Assembly (NCBI GenBank): GCA_934757245.1
Contig: CAKVLH010000005.1
Location: 1-64,000 of the forward strand
Length of the DNA stretch: 64,000 nucleotides
Direction of reading: 5' to 3'
Source of the DNA: an uncultured Candidatus Melainabacteria bacterium
GTDB taxonomy: Bacteria; Cyanobacteriota; Vampirovibrionia; Gastranaerophilales; Gastranaerophilaceae
In this document: positions 34,119 through 43,290 of the stretch, in pieces
Numbering within the stretch: position 1 is the stretch's first letter
Layout: the number at the start of each line of letters is the position of its first letter
Notes under the pieces: generated by a model
What the model saw: only the letters and a program-made list of their open reading frames with translations
What the model was told of the DNA's origin: nothing
The model's database searches: none
Program-made: the position numbers and the translations under genes

Positions 34119-35441
34119 ATGAAAAAGCGTGGAAAAATATTTTTATTAGGGATATTTTTAATAGTTCTGATTATTGCATCATTGATTTCACTTGCGAAAG
34201 TTCAGTTGGAACAGTTTAACAAAGCCTATATACAAGAAGAAGTCGAAGAAATTGAAGGTTTGTCTAAACAAGTTGTTTGGGCAGTTAGACCAATTCTTAG
34301 AGAGAATAATCTGAAAGAACTTAGTGAATATTGTAATTTATTCAAAAATACTGATTCCTCAATTACCATTTATAATAAGAACAATAAATTATTAATCGGA
34401 AATCCGGTTGAACATAATATTACTGGTGAAACTACAGTTGTTGATACACAAACAATTTATCATATTACTCCATTAGATATTGATAATCAGAAATACATGC
34501 TTATAATATCCACAGCAACAAAACACATGGAAAATACACTGACCAGATACCAAAAATATATTCTTATAAGTGTTTTAATTGGAACCTTAATTGTATTTAT
34601 TTTTGCATTTTACTTATTGAATACTTATTGGGCGTTCAATCAACTTCAAAGTAGCGCAATCAAAATTTCCGCAGGCAACTTAGAAACTAATATTTTCATC
34701 CCTAAAGGCGGATTATTGCACGAACTTGCTTGCGCTTTAGATAAAATGTCAAAGCGTTTAAAATCGCAAATAAATGAAATGCAAAAGCTCGAGGATTTTA
34801 GGAGTGAATTTATTGCAAATATTTCGCATGAGGTTAAAACTCCGCTAACAGGAATCTTGTCTGCAGTTGAAATATTAGAAGAAGAAAATTCTCACAAAAA
34901 TCCGATTGTAGAGAAATGTTTAAATATCTTGTCAAAACAGGCAAAAAGACTTAATTCTCTTGTACAAGATATTCTAAGTCTATCAGAAATTGAGCGTAGA
35001 CAATTTGCACCAAAACAAGATTTCAAAGAATTTAACCTTACAAAAATCGTAAAGAATTGCATTTCAATGTGTGATACAGATATAAAAATTAATACGCAAC
35101 TTGATGATATTGAAATGCTTGGCGATAGCATTCTAATGGAACAAGCTATTCTAAACATTTTAAATAACGCGATAAAGTATTCTAAAACAGATAAAATTGA
35201 TATCACAACTAAAAATGAAAATGATAAAATAAAAATTAGTATTCGAGATTACGGAGTTGGAATTCCGCAAGAATATTTACCGCGACTTTTTGAACACTTC
35301 TATCGTGTAGACAAAGCTCGTAGCAGAGATTTAGGTGGAACCGGTTTGGGACTTGCTATTGTAAAAAATATCGTAAAATTACATGGCGGAGAAGTTGTTG
35401 TTAAATCTGAAAACGGTTGCGAATTTATAATGATGTTTTGA
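34119..35441 (+). CDS. Membrane sensor histidine kinase
   Basis: 440 aa. Two membrane helices (about residues 7-27 and 145-167) enclose a periplasmic sensor of about 115 residues. Then come a HAMP region, the H-box ANISHEVKTPLTGILSAVEI, N-box ILNNAIKYS, G1 RDYGVGIP and G2 GGTGLGLAIVKNIVKLHGG. Typical partner of an OmpR-type regulator; one (38487) lies 3 kb downstream, past two glycosyltransferases, and may be its partner. A TGC-TAAAAT box sits 6 nt before the ATG with no Shine-Dalgarno sequence, so the mRNA looks leaderless. Confidence 0.92.
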   Translation: MKKRGKIFLLGIFLIVLIIASLISLAKVQLEQFNKAYIQEEVEEIEGLSKQVVWAVRPILRENNLKELSEYCNLFKNTDSSITIYNKNNKLLIGNPVEHNITGETTVVDTQTIYHITPLDIDNQKYMLIISTATKHMENTLTRYQKYILISVLIGTLIVFIFAFYLLNTYWAFNQLQSSAIKISAGNLETNIFIPKGGLLHELACALDKMSKRLKSQINEMQKLEDFRSEFIANISHEVKTPLTGILSAVEILEEENSHKNPIVEKCLNILSKQAKRLNSLVQDILSLSEIERRQFAPKQDFKEFNLTKIVKNCISMCDTDIKINTQLDDIEMLGDSILMEQAILNILNNAIKYSKTDKIDITTKNENDKIKISIRDYGVGIPQEYLPRLFEHFYRVDKARSRDLGGTGLGLAIVKNIVKLHGGEVVVKSENGCEFIMMF

Positions 35442-35996
35442 TTTAGTATCTTCGTGATGACAGTTCTAAATAAATTTCTCATTAAATGAACAACAATCGC
35501 GTCGCGAGCGTTTTTTAGCGGGCGTTAGAGTGCAAGCTCTGCTTGCAACATCCATTCAGACCACAACCGTAAGGTTGTAGAAAACTGTAAAAGTTTCTTC
35601 TTTTTGCTTACTTTTTCTTCTTGCTTTTTCAAAGAAGAAAAAGTAAGAATTGTTTTTTAATAAAAAGTTTTTTTGAAATGTTCTTTTCTTTCTCTTTTGT
35701 TGCGAGGTAAAGAGAGAGAAAAGAACGAAAAGAAAGAGAAAACACGCTACCGCTTCCTACGCTCTTACGAGCGTAAATAAAATGGATGTTGCAAGCAGAG
35801 CTTGCACTCTAACGCTCTCTATCGCAGCTAATCGCTGCACGTTCGCGGCGCGATAGGCGTTTAGTTCATCAAAAATTTTATCATGTACAGCAGTAAATCG
35901 GCTTCTGAATGACGTTACGTTGGAAAGTCTGAGATAAAGTCATTACATTTCCTCATTCCTAACAAAAATCTAACAATCTTTTATTAACATAATATT
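35442..35996. other. Gene-free region made of inverted repeats
   Basis: 555 bp without a supported gene. It has a 35-bp perfect inverted repeat (35522-35556 and 35781-35815), an inner hairpin CTTACTTTTTCTTC / GAAGAAAAAGTAAG at 35607-35647 that could terminate transcription, and a copy of the repeat family seen at 9.8 kb. The last 120 bp before the glycosyltransferase gene are AT-rich. Confidence 0.65.
35522..35815. repeat. Large palindromic element with 35-bp arms
   Basis: Arms start GCGTTAGAGTGCAAGCTCTG and end in CATCCATT; the right arm is its exact inverse. The spacer holds two further hairpins. The right half (35658-35815) corresponds to 9823-10000. No ORF inside; a non-autonomous mobile element or REP-type array is the likely nature. 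Confidence 0.75.
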
Positions 35997-37559
35997 ATGA
36001 AAAAGATTATGCTAACTATAAGCGTTTTAGCGCTTGGATTTATATTTTTGTACCATTTGGGAGTGCCGGCATTACTGGATTCTGACGAAACTAGATACGC
36101 AGATATGGCTCGCGGAATGTTTTTAAGTAAAGATTTTATTACTCCATATCTTGATGGCAGAATATTTTGGGATAAACCACCATTATTCTTTTGGTTGCTT
36201 TGTTTATCATATAAATGTCTTGGAATTTCAGAATTTTCGGTTAGAATTCCGTCTGTTTTGAGTGCTCTAGTAGCAATTGTTGCCCTGTTTTTTGCTGTAA
36301 AAAAGACTATTACAACAAAAGTAGCGATAGTTTCAGCCATGGTTTTAGCAACAAGTGTTGAATTTGTAATTTTTGCAAAAGTGTCAATTCTAGATATGGT
36401 ATTGACTTCAAATATAACACTTTCGCTTCTTTGCGGATTGATGACATATTTTGTGAAAGAAGAAAACAAAAAATATTTTTGGTGGATGTTTTATCTGTTC
36501 TCTGCTTTTGGAACTTTAGCTAAAGGAATTCCAGCTGTAGTCGTTCCTTTTGGCGTTATGTTTTTTGTCGGAATTTGGAAAAAGAACTTAAAAGAATTTT
36601 TCAAACCTCAGTATTTTTGTGCAGGTTTTGCGTTATTTCTTTTAGTTGCACTTCCATGGCACGTTATTATGTACAAAATACATGGCGCTGAATTCATCAA
36701 AGAATATATCATAAAACATCATTTTCAACGTTTTATCGGCTCTAGTGAAATCGGGCGCGAACATACGATAATTTATTACATTCCGACTTTTATTGTTGGT
36801 TTCTTACCTTGGACTTTGCCGTTCTTGTTCGGTTTGAAGCGTCTAATGACTGATAGAAAAAACGAATTTGTTGTAATGAATTTAATCGGCTTTGCGTTTA
36901 CGTTTCTATTCTTTTCAAGCGCCGGTACAAAACTGATTACATATATTCTACCGCTTTATCCAATGACTGCGGTACTTTGCGGTTATATGTGGTTCAATCC
37001 TGAATATATAAAAGAAATTAAGTGGTCTATTATTGCCACGAATTCTATTTTTATAATTTTCGCAATTTTAGTTGCATTTGCAGGTTTATACTTACCACAA
37101 GATATTTATACAACTATAAAACCTGTTCAATTGCCGATTGTAATTGCATTTATCGTTTGCGGTTTGTTTAGAAGAAGAATAACTGCATTTATCGCTTATG
37201 TCGTTCTTATAATGTTTCTTTCCGGAATTATGATTCCGAAATTATTTAATATTTGGTATGGCTTTGGACAAAATGAACTTGTTGAATACGCAAAATACGC
37301 AAAACAAAACGACCTAAAATTGGGCGCTTATAATTTGTGGGAAAGATTCAGCCTTCAATTTTATTATGACGGAGATGTTGAGTATTTCCAAAAAGGTTAT
37401 GCTTATGGTGCTCAATATGTTCAAACAACTGAATTTAAAGACAGTTTTAACAAAGATATCGTAGCAATTGAAAATAAACAATTACCGAACGTAACTATAA
37501 AATACCATGTTATTAAAAAAGGCAAACGTTACAGTTTAATAGAGGAAAATCATGAATAA
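35997..37559 (+). CDS. GT39/ArnT-like membrane glycosyltransferase
   Basis: 520 aa with about 11-12 membrane helices. The first periplasmic loop has the catalytic-type acidic motif LDSDETRYADMARGMF, then FWDKPPLFFWLL, both typical of the ArnT/PMT group that moves a sugar from a polyprenyl-phosphate donor onto lipid A or protein. The C-terminal soluble part is small. The next gene, a polyprenyl-phosphate sugar synthase, overlaps by 8 bp and would supply the donor. No clear ribosome site before the ATG. Confidence 0.88.
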   Translation: MKKIMLTISVLALGFIFLYHLGVPALLDSDETRYADMARGMFLSKDFITPYLDGRIFWDKPPLFFWLLCLSYKCLGISEFSVRIPSVLSALVAIVALFFAVKKTITTKVAIVSAMVLATSVEFVIFAKVSILDMVLTSNITLSLLCGLMTYFVKEENKKYFWWMFYLFSAFGTLAKGIPAVVVPFGVMFFVGIWKKNLKEFFKPQYFCAGFALFLLVALPWHVIMYKIHGAEFIKEYIIKHHFQRFIGSSEIGREHTIIYYIPTFIVGFLPWTLPFLFGLKRLMTDRKNEFVVMNLIGFAFTFLFFSSAGTKLITYILPLYPMTAVLCGYMWFNPEYIKEIKWSIIATNSIFIIFAILVAFAGLYLPQDIYTTIKPVQLPIVIAFIVCGLFRRRITAFIAYVVLIMFLSGIMIPKLFNIWYGFGQNELVEYAKYAKQNDLKLGAYNLWERFSLQFYYDGDVEYFQKGYAYGAQYVQTTEFKDSFNKDIVAIENKQLPNVTIKYHVIKKGKRYSLIEENHE

Positions 37560-38490
37560 ATTAGAAATAGTCATACCTTGCTACAACGAAGAGGAAATTT
37601 TAGACTACACCATAAATGAAATCCAATTATTGTTAGAGATTATGGTTGAAGACAAGCTTATAAGCCCGTCTAGCGGAGTTTGCTTTGTAAACGACGGAAG
37701 TAAAGACGGAACGCAAAACATCATTGATGATATCTGCGCTAAAGACAAACGCTTTTCTTGCGTAAAACTTGCAGGAAATTTTGGTCATCAAAAAGCTTTA
37801 CTTGCCGGAATGTATTCGGTTGACGCAGATATGGTAGTTACAATTGACGCGGATTTGCAGGATGATATTAATGCGATTCCGGAAATGGTTAAAAAGTTTA
37901 AAGAAGGTAATGAAATCGTTTACGGTGTACGCTATAAACGTACAACTGATACTTTGTTTAAAAAGTATACAGCGCTTGGGTTTTACAAACTTATGCAAGC
38001 TTTAGGCGTAAATATTGTCTACAACCATGCAGATTTCAGATTGATGAGCAAAAAGGCAATTGAAAGATTAAAAGCTTATAAAGAAAAGACTTTGTTTCTT
38101 AGAGCTTTAATTCCGCTTTTAGGCTTAAAATCTGCAAATGTTTATTATGACCGATGTGAAAGATTGGCAGGAGAATCCAAGTATCCGTTTTTCAAAATGC
38201 TTTCTTTTGCGTGGTGCGGAATTACAAGTTTTTCAATCTTTCCGCTCAGAATGATTACTGCAACAGGTGTTACGATTTTTAGTGTAAGTTTACTTCTGCT
38301 AATTTATACACTTATCAGTTATTTCTCAGGACATACTATAAAAGGTTGGGCATCATTGATGTTCGTAGGAGCGTTTTTTAATGGCATAATTATACTTTCT
38401 CTTGGTATAATAGGAGAGTATTTAAGTAAAGTGTTTACAGAAGTTAAAGCAAGACCACTTTATCAAATCGAAGAAGTAATAAATTTATGA
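37552..38490 (+). CDS. Polyprenyl-phosphate glycosyltransferase (GtrB/ArnC-like)
   Basis: 312 aa. GT2 catalytic domain: LEIVIPCYNEEEILDYTINE, VNDGSKDGT, TIDADLQDDINAIPEMVKKF and HADFRLMSKKAIE. Two C-terminal membrane helices (about 230-252 and 265-288). It should charge undecaprenyl phosphate with a sugar for the GT39 enzyme encoded just upstream. Overlaps the upstream gene by 8 bp and the downstream regulator by 4 bp, so all three are one operon. Confidence 0.92.
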   Translation: MNKLEIVIPCYNEEEILDYTINEIQLLLEIMVEDKLISPSSGVCFVNDGSKDGTQNIIDDICAKDKRFSCVKLAGNFGHQKALLAGMYSVDADMVVTIDADLQDDINAIPEMVKKFKEGNEIVYGVRYKRTTDTLFKKYTALGFYKLMQALGVNIVYNHADFRLMSKKAIERLKAYKEKTLFLRALIPLLGLKSANVYYDRCERLAGESKYPFFKMLSFAWCGITSFSIFPLRMITATGVTIFSVSLLLLIYTLISYFSGHTIKGWASLMFVGAFFNGIIILSLGIIGEYLSKVFTEVKARPLYQIEEVINL

Positions 38491-39164
38491 AACACAAAAT
38501 CTTAGTTGTAGACGACGAAATCGACATTTGCGAATTAATAGAACTCAATCTGCGTTCTAACGGATTTGAAGATATTAAACTTGCAAATGACGGTAAAACC
38601 GCACTTCAAATCGCACAAAATTGGCATCCTGATTTAATCTTGCTTGATTTAATGTTGCCGGAAATCGACGGCATGGAAGTTTGCAGAATTCTAAAATCTC
38701 AAGATGACACAAAAGAAATTCCTATTATTATGCTTACTGCAAAGGGAAGCGAATTTGATATTGTGAACGGTTTTGAATGCGGAGCGGATGATTATGTTAC
38801 CAAACCTTACAGTAACAAAGTGCTTATCGCAAGAATTAAGGCGCAATTAAGAAACTCAGTAAATCAAGAAAATCTATCTTATAAAGATTTAATTCTTAAT
38901 CTTATTTCGCACACAGTAAAGCTTGGCTCAGATGAAATTGATTTAACGTATAGCGAATTTGAGATTTTACAGGCATTTATTAAACATGTCGGACGTGTTT
39001 ATACAAGGTCTGAATTAATTTCTATGCTAAGAGGCGATGACGGATTTGATATAACTGAACGCGCAATTGATGTTCAGATTGTAAACTTGAGAAAAAAACT
39101 CGGAGAATTTGGAGATAATATCGAAACTGTTAGAGGTGTTGGGTATAAATTAAAAGAAGCATAG
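38487..39164 (+). CDS. OmpR-family response regulator
   Basis: 225 aa. The receiver domain has the acidic pair (VVDDEIDICELIE), the phospho-Asp in DLILLDLMLPEIDG and the conserved Lys in YVTKPY. The winged-helix DNA-binding domain contains LTYSEFEILQAFIKHVGRVY and ETVRGVGYKLKEA. It overlaps the glycosyltransferase gene by 4 bp, so it is made together with sugar-transfer enzymes. No kinase is adjacent; the kinase at 34119 is a candidate partner. Confidence 0.93.
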   Translation: MKHKILVVDDEIDICELIELNLRSNGFEDIKLANDGKTALQIAQNWHPDLILLDLMLPEIDGMEVCRILKSQDDTKEIPIIMLTAKGSEFDIVNGFECGADDYVTKPYSNKVLIARIKAQLRNSVNQENLSYKDLILNLISHTVKLGSDEIDLTYSEFEILQAFIKHVGRVYTRSELISMLRGDDGFDITERAIDVQIVNLRKKLGEFGDNIETVRGVGYKLKEA

Positions 39165-39239
39165 ATTTTTTTATTGATTCCAACTTTGGTTATAGTTTTT
39201 TTATAATTTCGGATAATTCTTATAAATCAAATAAAAACT

Positions 39240-39245
39240 TATAAT
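39240..39245 (+). promoter_or_regulatory. -10 box of the STAS gene, leaderless arrangement
   Basis: TATAAT at 39240-39245, 6 nt (ACTAAT), ATG at 39252. The -35 region (TTCTTA at 17 nt) is poor. Confidence 0.55.
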
Positions 39246-39251
39246 ACTAAT

Positions 39252-39575
39252 ATGGAAATCAAAGTTTCTGATAAATATTGCATAATTACCCCATTTAGTC
39301 CAAATTTGAATGAATATGAGGCTAACAAAATTGCATCTGAAATCAACCCAAATCTAAGAGTTGGACTTGATTTAAGCTATGTTAGCGATTGTACGATAGA
39401 ATTTATTGATAAAATAAGTAACTTTAAAAATATTTCACTTTTCAACATTTCATCAGACATTTTCACGCTGTTAAACGTTATGAATTTAGATAAAAAAATA
39501 AATCTGTTTGTCAGCGAATTAGATTTTTTAGATGACCAACATAGAATCATAAATCGTAGATTTAGTATTGTATAA
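39252..39575 (+). CDS. STAS-domain protein (anti-sigma antagonist-like)
   Basis: 107 aa. The pattern VGLDLSYVSDCTIEFIDKI, then FKNISLFNISSDIFTLLNVM and LDKKINLFVSE, fits the beta-alpha order of a STAS domain. In classical SpoIIAA the segment reads 'D-S-S-G'; here it is D-C-T-I, so the phosphorylatable Ser is replaced by Cys/Thr. It may be a structural or regulatory member without the partner switch. A leaderless promoter is predicted. Sits between the regulator operon and the LysM gene. Confidence 0.65.
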   Translation: MEIKVSDKYCIITPFSPNLNEYEANKIASEINPNLRVGLDLSYVSDCTIEFIDKISNFKNISLFNISSDIFTLLNVMNLDKKINLFVSELDFLDDQHRIINRRFSIV

Positions 39576-39737
39576 AACAATTCAAACACTTTCGCAATGA
39601 CTTGACGGTAAACTATTAACTTGGCACAATTGGGAGTGGACAACTATTAAACACGACAATTTTTCAAGTATTATCAACTTCTTAGGCTCATCCGAGCACT
39701 AAATTGTAAATTTTTGTAAAGATTTATCCACGAATCC

Positions 39738-39764
39738 TAAAGTTTTTTCTTAATATGCCGATAA
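39738..39764 (+). promoter_or_regulatory. Perfect sigma-28 (FliA) consensus promoter
   Basis: TAAAGTTT, exactly 11 nt (TTTCTTAATAT), then GCCGATAA: 16 of 16 consensus positions of the enterobacterial flagellar class 3 promoter. It lies 37 nt upstream of the ATG of the 1087-aa LysM protein. Confidence 0.88.
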
Positions 39765-39800
39765 CACTATTATAGAACTCATGTGTAAAGGAGATTATTT

Positions 39801-42800
39801 ATGTCAGCAAATTTTAAAGTTACGGTTGGAAACGAAACTATAACAATCAAAGTCGGAGATAAGATTGAGGATGTAAAACAAAAGTTTGGTGATGATGCAG
39901 ACTCGATTTTTAATGATGTTGATACAAATTCCAACGGAACAATTGATGCCAGCGAAATTGAAGGCTTGAAAGCTAAAATTGAAGATGCAGATTATGAAAT
40001 CGATAATTCTGAAGATGAAGCCGACAACACTCCGGCACATGGTAATGCCTCAGCAAAAGCTTATAATAGTGCTATTCAAAATCTAAAAAACAAATACGAA
40101 AATGAAACGCTTAAAGAATATTTTAAAGGTGATGATACAGAGTTACACACAGTTGCAAAAGGGGATACACTTTATACAATCGCCAAAAGAACTCTTGAGT
40201 CAGAAGGATTGCCGACTGATTACAAATCTATCAACAATAGAATTGCAGAAATCGCGAATGTTAATAACTTGCGCGATGTAAATAATATTAGTGTTGGTAC
40301 AAAATTAAAAGTAAAATTAACAGAAGGAGCTTTGCAAAAAGTTAAAGAAAATGACAATGACTCCGTAAAAGCCTTTACCGGTGATTCTAGAGTAGATGAA
40401 GCAGGTGAAAATTGGACTGAAGGCGGAGCAAAAAGACGTTCTTCTGCTAATCCTCAAGGAGAAGTAGAAGGCGATAATTCGAAAGTAAAAAAAGCACCAA
40501 CATCTGATAAAACGTCTACAATTACTCCAACTAAAAACGGTTTGAATATGGGTGCCGGTGTACCTGTGGATAAAGACGGCAAGGAACTAACAGATGAAAA
40601 TGGTAATCCCGACTTCAAAAACGCAAAATTTAAAGAGGGCGGAAATATCATGAAGTATACTCAAGGCGATAAAACCATGTTTCAAACAACTTTCGCTGCT
40701 AAAGCCGGTAATATAACAAATGCAGTAGCACTATCAGCTCCTACAATACAAGAATTAAATAACCTTAAAAAGAAGTTTATGGATGCTCAAAAGAAGCTAA
40801 AACCTCTTGAAGATAGTGATAATGACGCTACTAAGAAAACTAAATCAGATGCAAACTTGGCTGTATTCAAAGAGTTAATTGAAATAACCGGTGGCAACAC
40901 ACAGGTTATCAAAAACATTGCAGAATTCTTAAAAGGCGGTAACCATCAATGGGTTAATAAGGATGCTAACAACACAAAAGCATTTGTTCAAGATTTGATT
41001 TTGACAAGAAATGCGGATATTGTTAAGTCTTTGACTACAGATAAAGACGGTAATGCGGACTTGTCTATCGTAGCAAAAGATAAGGCAGGCTTTAAAACTC
41101 TTGCCGGCTTGTATCAAGAAATCCGTAACAAAGAAAAAGCCGGAGTAAAATTGACTGATGAAGAAGTCGATTTAAAGGATGTATTGGCTAACACCAAATG
41201 GAAAGATGGCTTCGTTATAACAGAAGCTAATGAAGAAAAACATGTCGATGCAAAAACTTTGTGGATAAATAATGACGGTAAATTGATATACAAAACAAGT
41301 GTTAAAGTTGGCGATGACAATTATTTGAACTTCTGGGCAAGTGATGAAGGTGTACTTGATAGCTTCGTAAAAGATTTCAAGACAGCTGATACTGACGATA
41401 AGAAAAAAGCATTGTTTAAAAAGTATGCAAATACAGGAGATGTCGAACTTGCAAACTGCTTAATGATACAAGCTCAAGACTTGCATGCGTCAGATGAAGA
41501 TATAAAAACCGTTATCAAGAATAATGGTGTATATGTTCTGGAAGGCTTACAATTAACAGATTCTGACGATAAAAACATCGCATACTCAAAAGACGTAATC
41601 GACGCTATGGTTGCGCGCTATAAAGAAATCTATACCGGTAAAGACAAAGGTAATCTTGAAAAAGCAGCATTTTTAAAGAGTACGGCAAATTGGATTGATA
41701 GATCCGATATGTCTGATAAAGACAAAGCAAAAGCAAAAGCAGAACTTGCTGAGACTTATTTTGACAAGACAACAAATGCAGATAACAAAGTAGAATATAC
41801 ATTCAAACCTTCCAGACGCCCAACAAAAGAAGAAATGGCAGGATTGGCATATATTGCGAATGACGCTATGAGAATAGCATTAGTAAACTATGAAAAATAC
41901 GAAGATATGGGCAAAGGTCAATATAGTGAAGCAATTGGCGATAATATTGATTCAAAAGAATTAATTGCACATAGAGCAGCCATGGTCGAAAATATGTCGT
42001 CAGCGGATGATGTTATAGACTTTATCAATAATAAGGTTACTGTTGATAAACCTTATGATATTCCGTTTGATAAGATAATGGAAAAATTTGGCAATGACAA
42101 AAAGGTGCTTGATGCATTATTAAAAGCAACAAATTATCGAGATTACGGTGGTGTAAGTGATGATGCTATCAATAACGATAATCGTATAAAATTACTCAAT
42201 ACTTACATAAAAAATGGAAAGGTCGATAAATCAGCATTACCTCAAGGGTATAATGCTAGAGAATTAAAACGTGTATTACCAGCTGATTGCAAACAAGATC
42301 CGGCGAAATCAATGCTTGCTGTGGTGTTGAAAGAACATGGACACAATGATGTTGAAGCATTATCGAATTTGGCAAACAAAAATCCTGATGCGGTAAAAGC
42401 TCGACTTGGAGAATTGGTAAAAACTGCATATAACAAGCAAAATAACAGCGCAAAACTTGATTTCATAAATGCAGTATGTGCACTACCTGCAGAAATTCGT
42501 CCAAATGATGAATTGAAACAGCTATTAAAAGACATGCCAAAACTGGGACCAAATACAAAAGCAAATGTATTTAAGGCAGTAAATGGGTATACAGAAGACG
42601 GCATAGAAGAAGGTAATAAATTTATAAATGATTTTGAAAATAGAGCAAAATTCTTACGAGACGGCGGTGTTACGCCAGATAACGTAGTCGGTATAATAAA
42701 ATCTTTGGACGAAGTAACTTCAGATAACAAAACTGGTGTACACAAATCTTTGAGTATAGATACGAACAATTTATTATTTCTTATTACCGGACCAACATTA

Positions 42801-43064
42801 GCAGTAGGCAAACGACCTAGTATGGCACTATGTAATAGAATTCCTAAGGCTTTAATGCGAAAAGCAATCGCTATGGAATTAACTAATACCACTGCTTATA
42901 AAAAGCTTGAAGATTTCTATGGTTCAAAATATGATGCAGGGAATGATACATTAACTTTTACAAAAAATGATGATGCAAACAAAGTTTATACCAATGATAA
43001 AACTACACAAGAAGCCAGCAAGTTAATCCGAGCTTTGGCGGAAGAAATTATCAAGAATTCGTAA
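39801..43064 (+). CDS. Large EF-hand + LysM protein under sigma-28 control
   Basis: 1087 aa, no Sec signal peptide and no membrane helix. Residues 41-52 (DTNSNGTIDASE) form an EF-hand loop. Residues about 112-172 are a LysM domain (LHTVAKGDTLYTIAKRTL, NNISVGTKLKVKL), a peptidoglycan/chitin-binding unit. The remaining 800 residues are acidic, charged and helical with many Asp/Asn/Lys; I recognise no domain there. AAAGGAG precedes the ATG. The promoter matches FliA consensus perfectly. A surface or flagellum-exported wall-binding protein is the leading idea, but export is unproven. Confidence 0.82.
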   Translation: MSANFKVTVGNETITIKVGDKIEDVKQKFGDDADSIFNDVDTNSNGTIDASEIEGLKAKIEDADYEIDNSEDEADNTPAHGNASAKAYNSAIQNLKNKYENETLKEYFKGDDTELHTVAKGDTLYTIAKRTLESEGLPTDYKSINNRIAEIANVNNLRDVNNISVGTKLKVKLTEGALQKVKENDNDSVKAFTGDSRVDEAGENWTEGGAKRRSSANPQGEVEGDNSKVKKAPTSDKTSTITPTKNGLNMGAGVPVDKDGKELTDENGNPDFKNAKFKEGGNIMKYTQGDKTMFQTTFAAKAGNITNAVALSAPTIQELNNLKKKFMDAQKKLKPLEDSDNDATKKTKSDANLAVFKELIEITGGNTQVIKNIAEFLKGGNHQWVNKDANNTKAFVQDLILTRNADIVKSLTTDKDGNADLSIVAKDKAGFKTLAGLYQEIRNKEKAGVKLTDEEVDLKDVLANTKWKDGFVITEANEEKHVDAKTLWINNDGKLIYKTSVKVGDDNYLNFWASDEGVLDSFVKDFKTADTDDKKKALFKKYANTGDVELANCLMIQAQDLHASDEDIKTVIKNNGVYVLEGLQLTDSDDKNIAYSKDVIDAMVARYKEIYTGKDKGNLEKAAFLKSTANWIDRSDMSDKDKAKAKAELAETYFDKTTNADNKVEYTFKPSRRPTKEEMAGLAYIANDAMRIALVNYEKYEDMGKGQYSEAIGDNIDSKELIAHRAAMVENMSSADDVIDFINNKVTVDKPYDIPFDKIMEKFGNDKKVLDALLKATNYRDYGGVSDDAINNDNRIKLLNTYIKNGKVDKSALPQGYNARELKRVLPADCKQDPAKSMLAVVLKEHGHNDVEALSNLANKNPDAVKARLGELVKTAYNKQNNSAKLDFINAVCALPAEIRPNDELKQLLKDMPKLGPNTKANVFKAVNGYTEDGIEEGNKFINDFENRAKFLRDGGVTPDNVVGIIKSLDEVTSDNKTGVHKSLSIDTNNLLFLITGPTLAVGKRPSMALCNRIPKALMRKAIAMELTNTTAYKKLEDFYGSKYDAGNDTLTFTKNDDANKVYTNDKTTQEASKLIRALAEEIIKNS

Positions 43065-43066
43065 AG

Positions 43067-43205
43067 GTTGATAATACCCTCTCCCTAACCCTCCCCCGAG
43101 GGAGGGGATGCGCTAAAGACATCCAAGCAAACAAGTCTCGCTCCCCTCTCCTTTTTTCCATTCTACATTGAGAGGGTGCCGAAGGCAGGAGAGGGTATTA
43201 TTAAC
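43067..43205. mobile_element. MITE-like element, copy 3 (139 bp)
   Basis: Terminal repeats GTTGATAATACCCTCTCC and GGAGAGGGTATTATTAAC differ at one position. Begins 2 bp after the stop of the LysM gene. Inside, CTCCCCCGAGGGAGGGG is a perfect hairpin and GAGAGGGTGCCGAAGGC is the inverse of a segment in copy 2. Confidence 0.7.
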
Positions 43206-43290
43206 TTATCCCTCTTCTGCTTCCATAATTATGTTATAAAACAAATGTTTGATTTAGCCGAGTGAAATAAAAATTTTCTATTAAATTTGC

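Noticed and set aside
35984..36469. 161-codon minus-strand frame over the GT39 gene
   Set aside because: Antisense shadow of the conserved DSDETRYADM region and membrane helices.
42242..42892. 216-codon minus-strand frame inside the LysM gene
   Set aside because: No ribosome site, Ser/Phe-rich shadow of a clearly coding plus frame.
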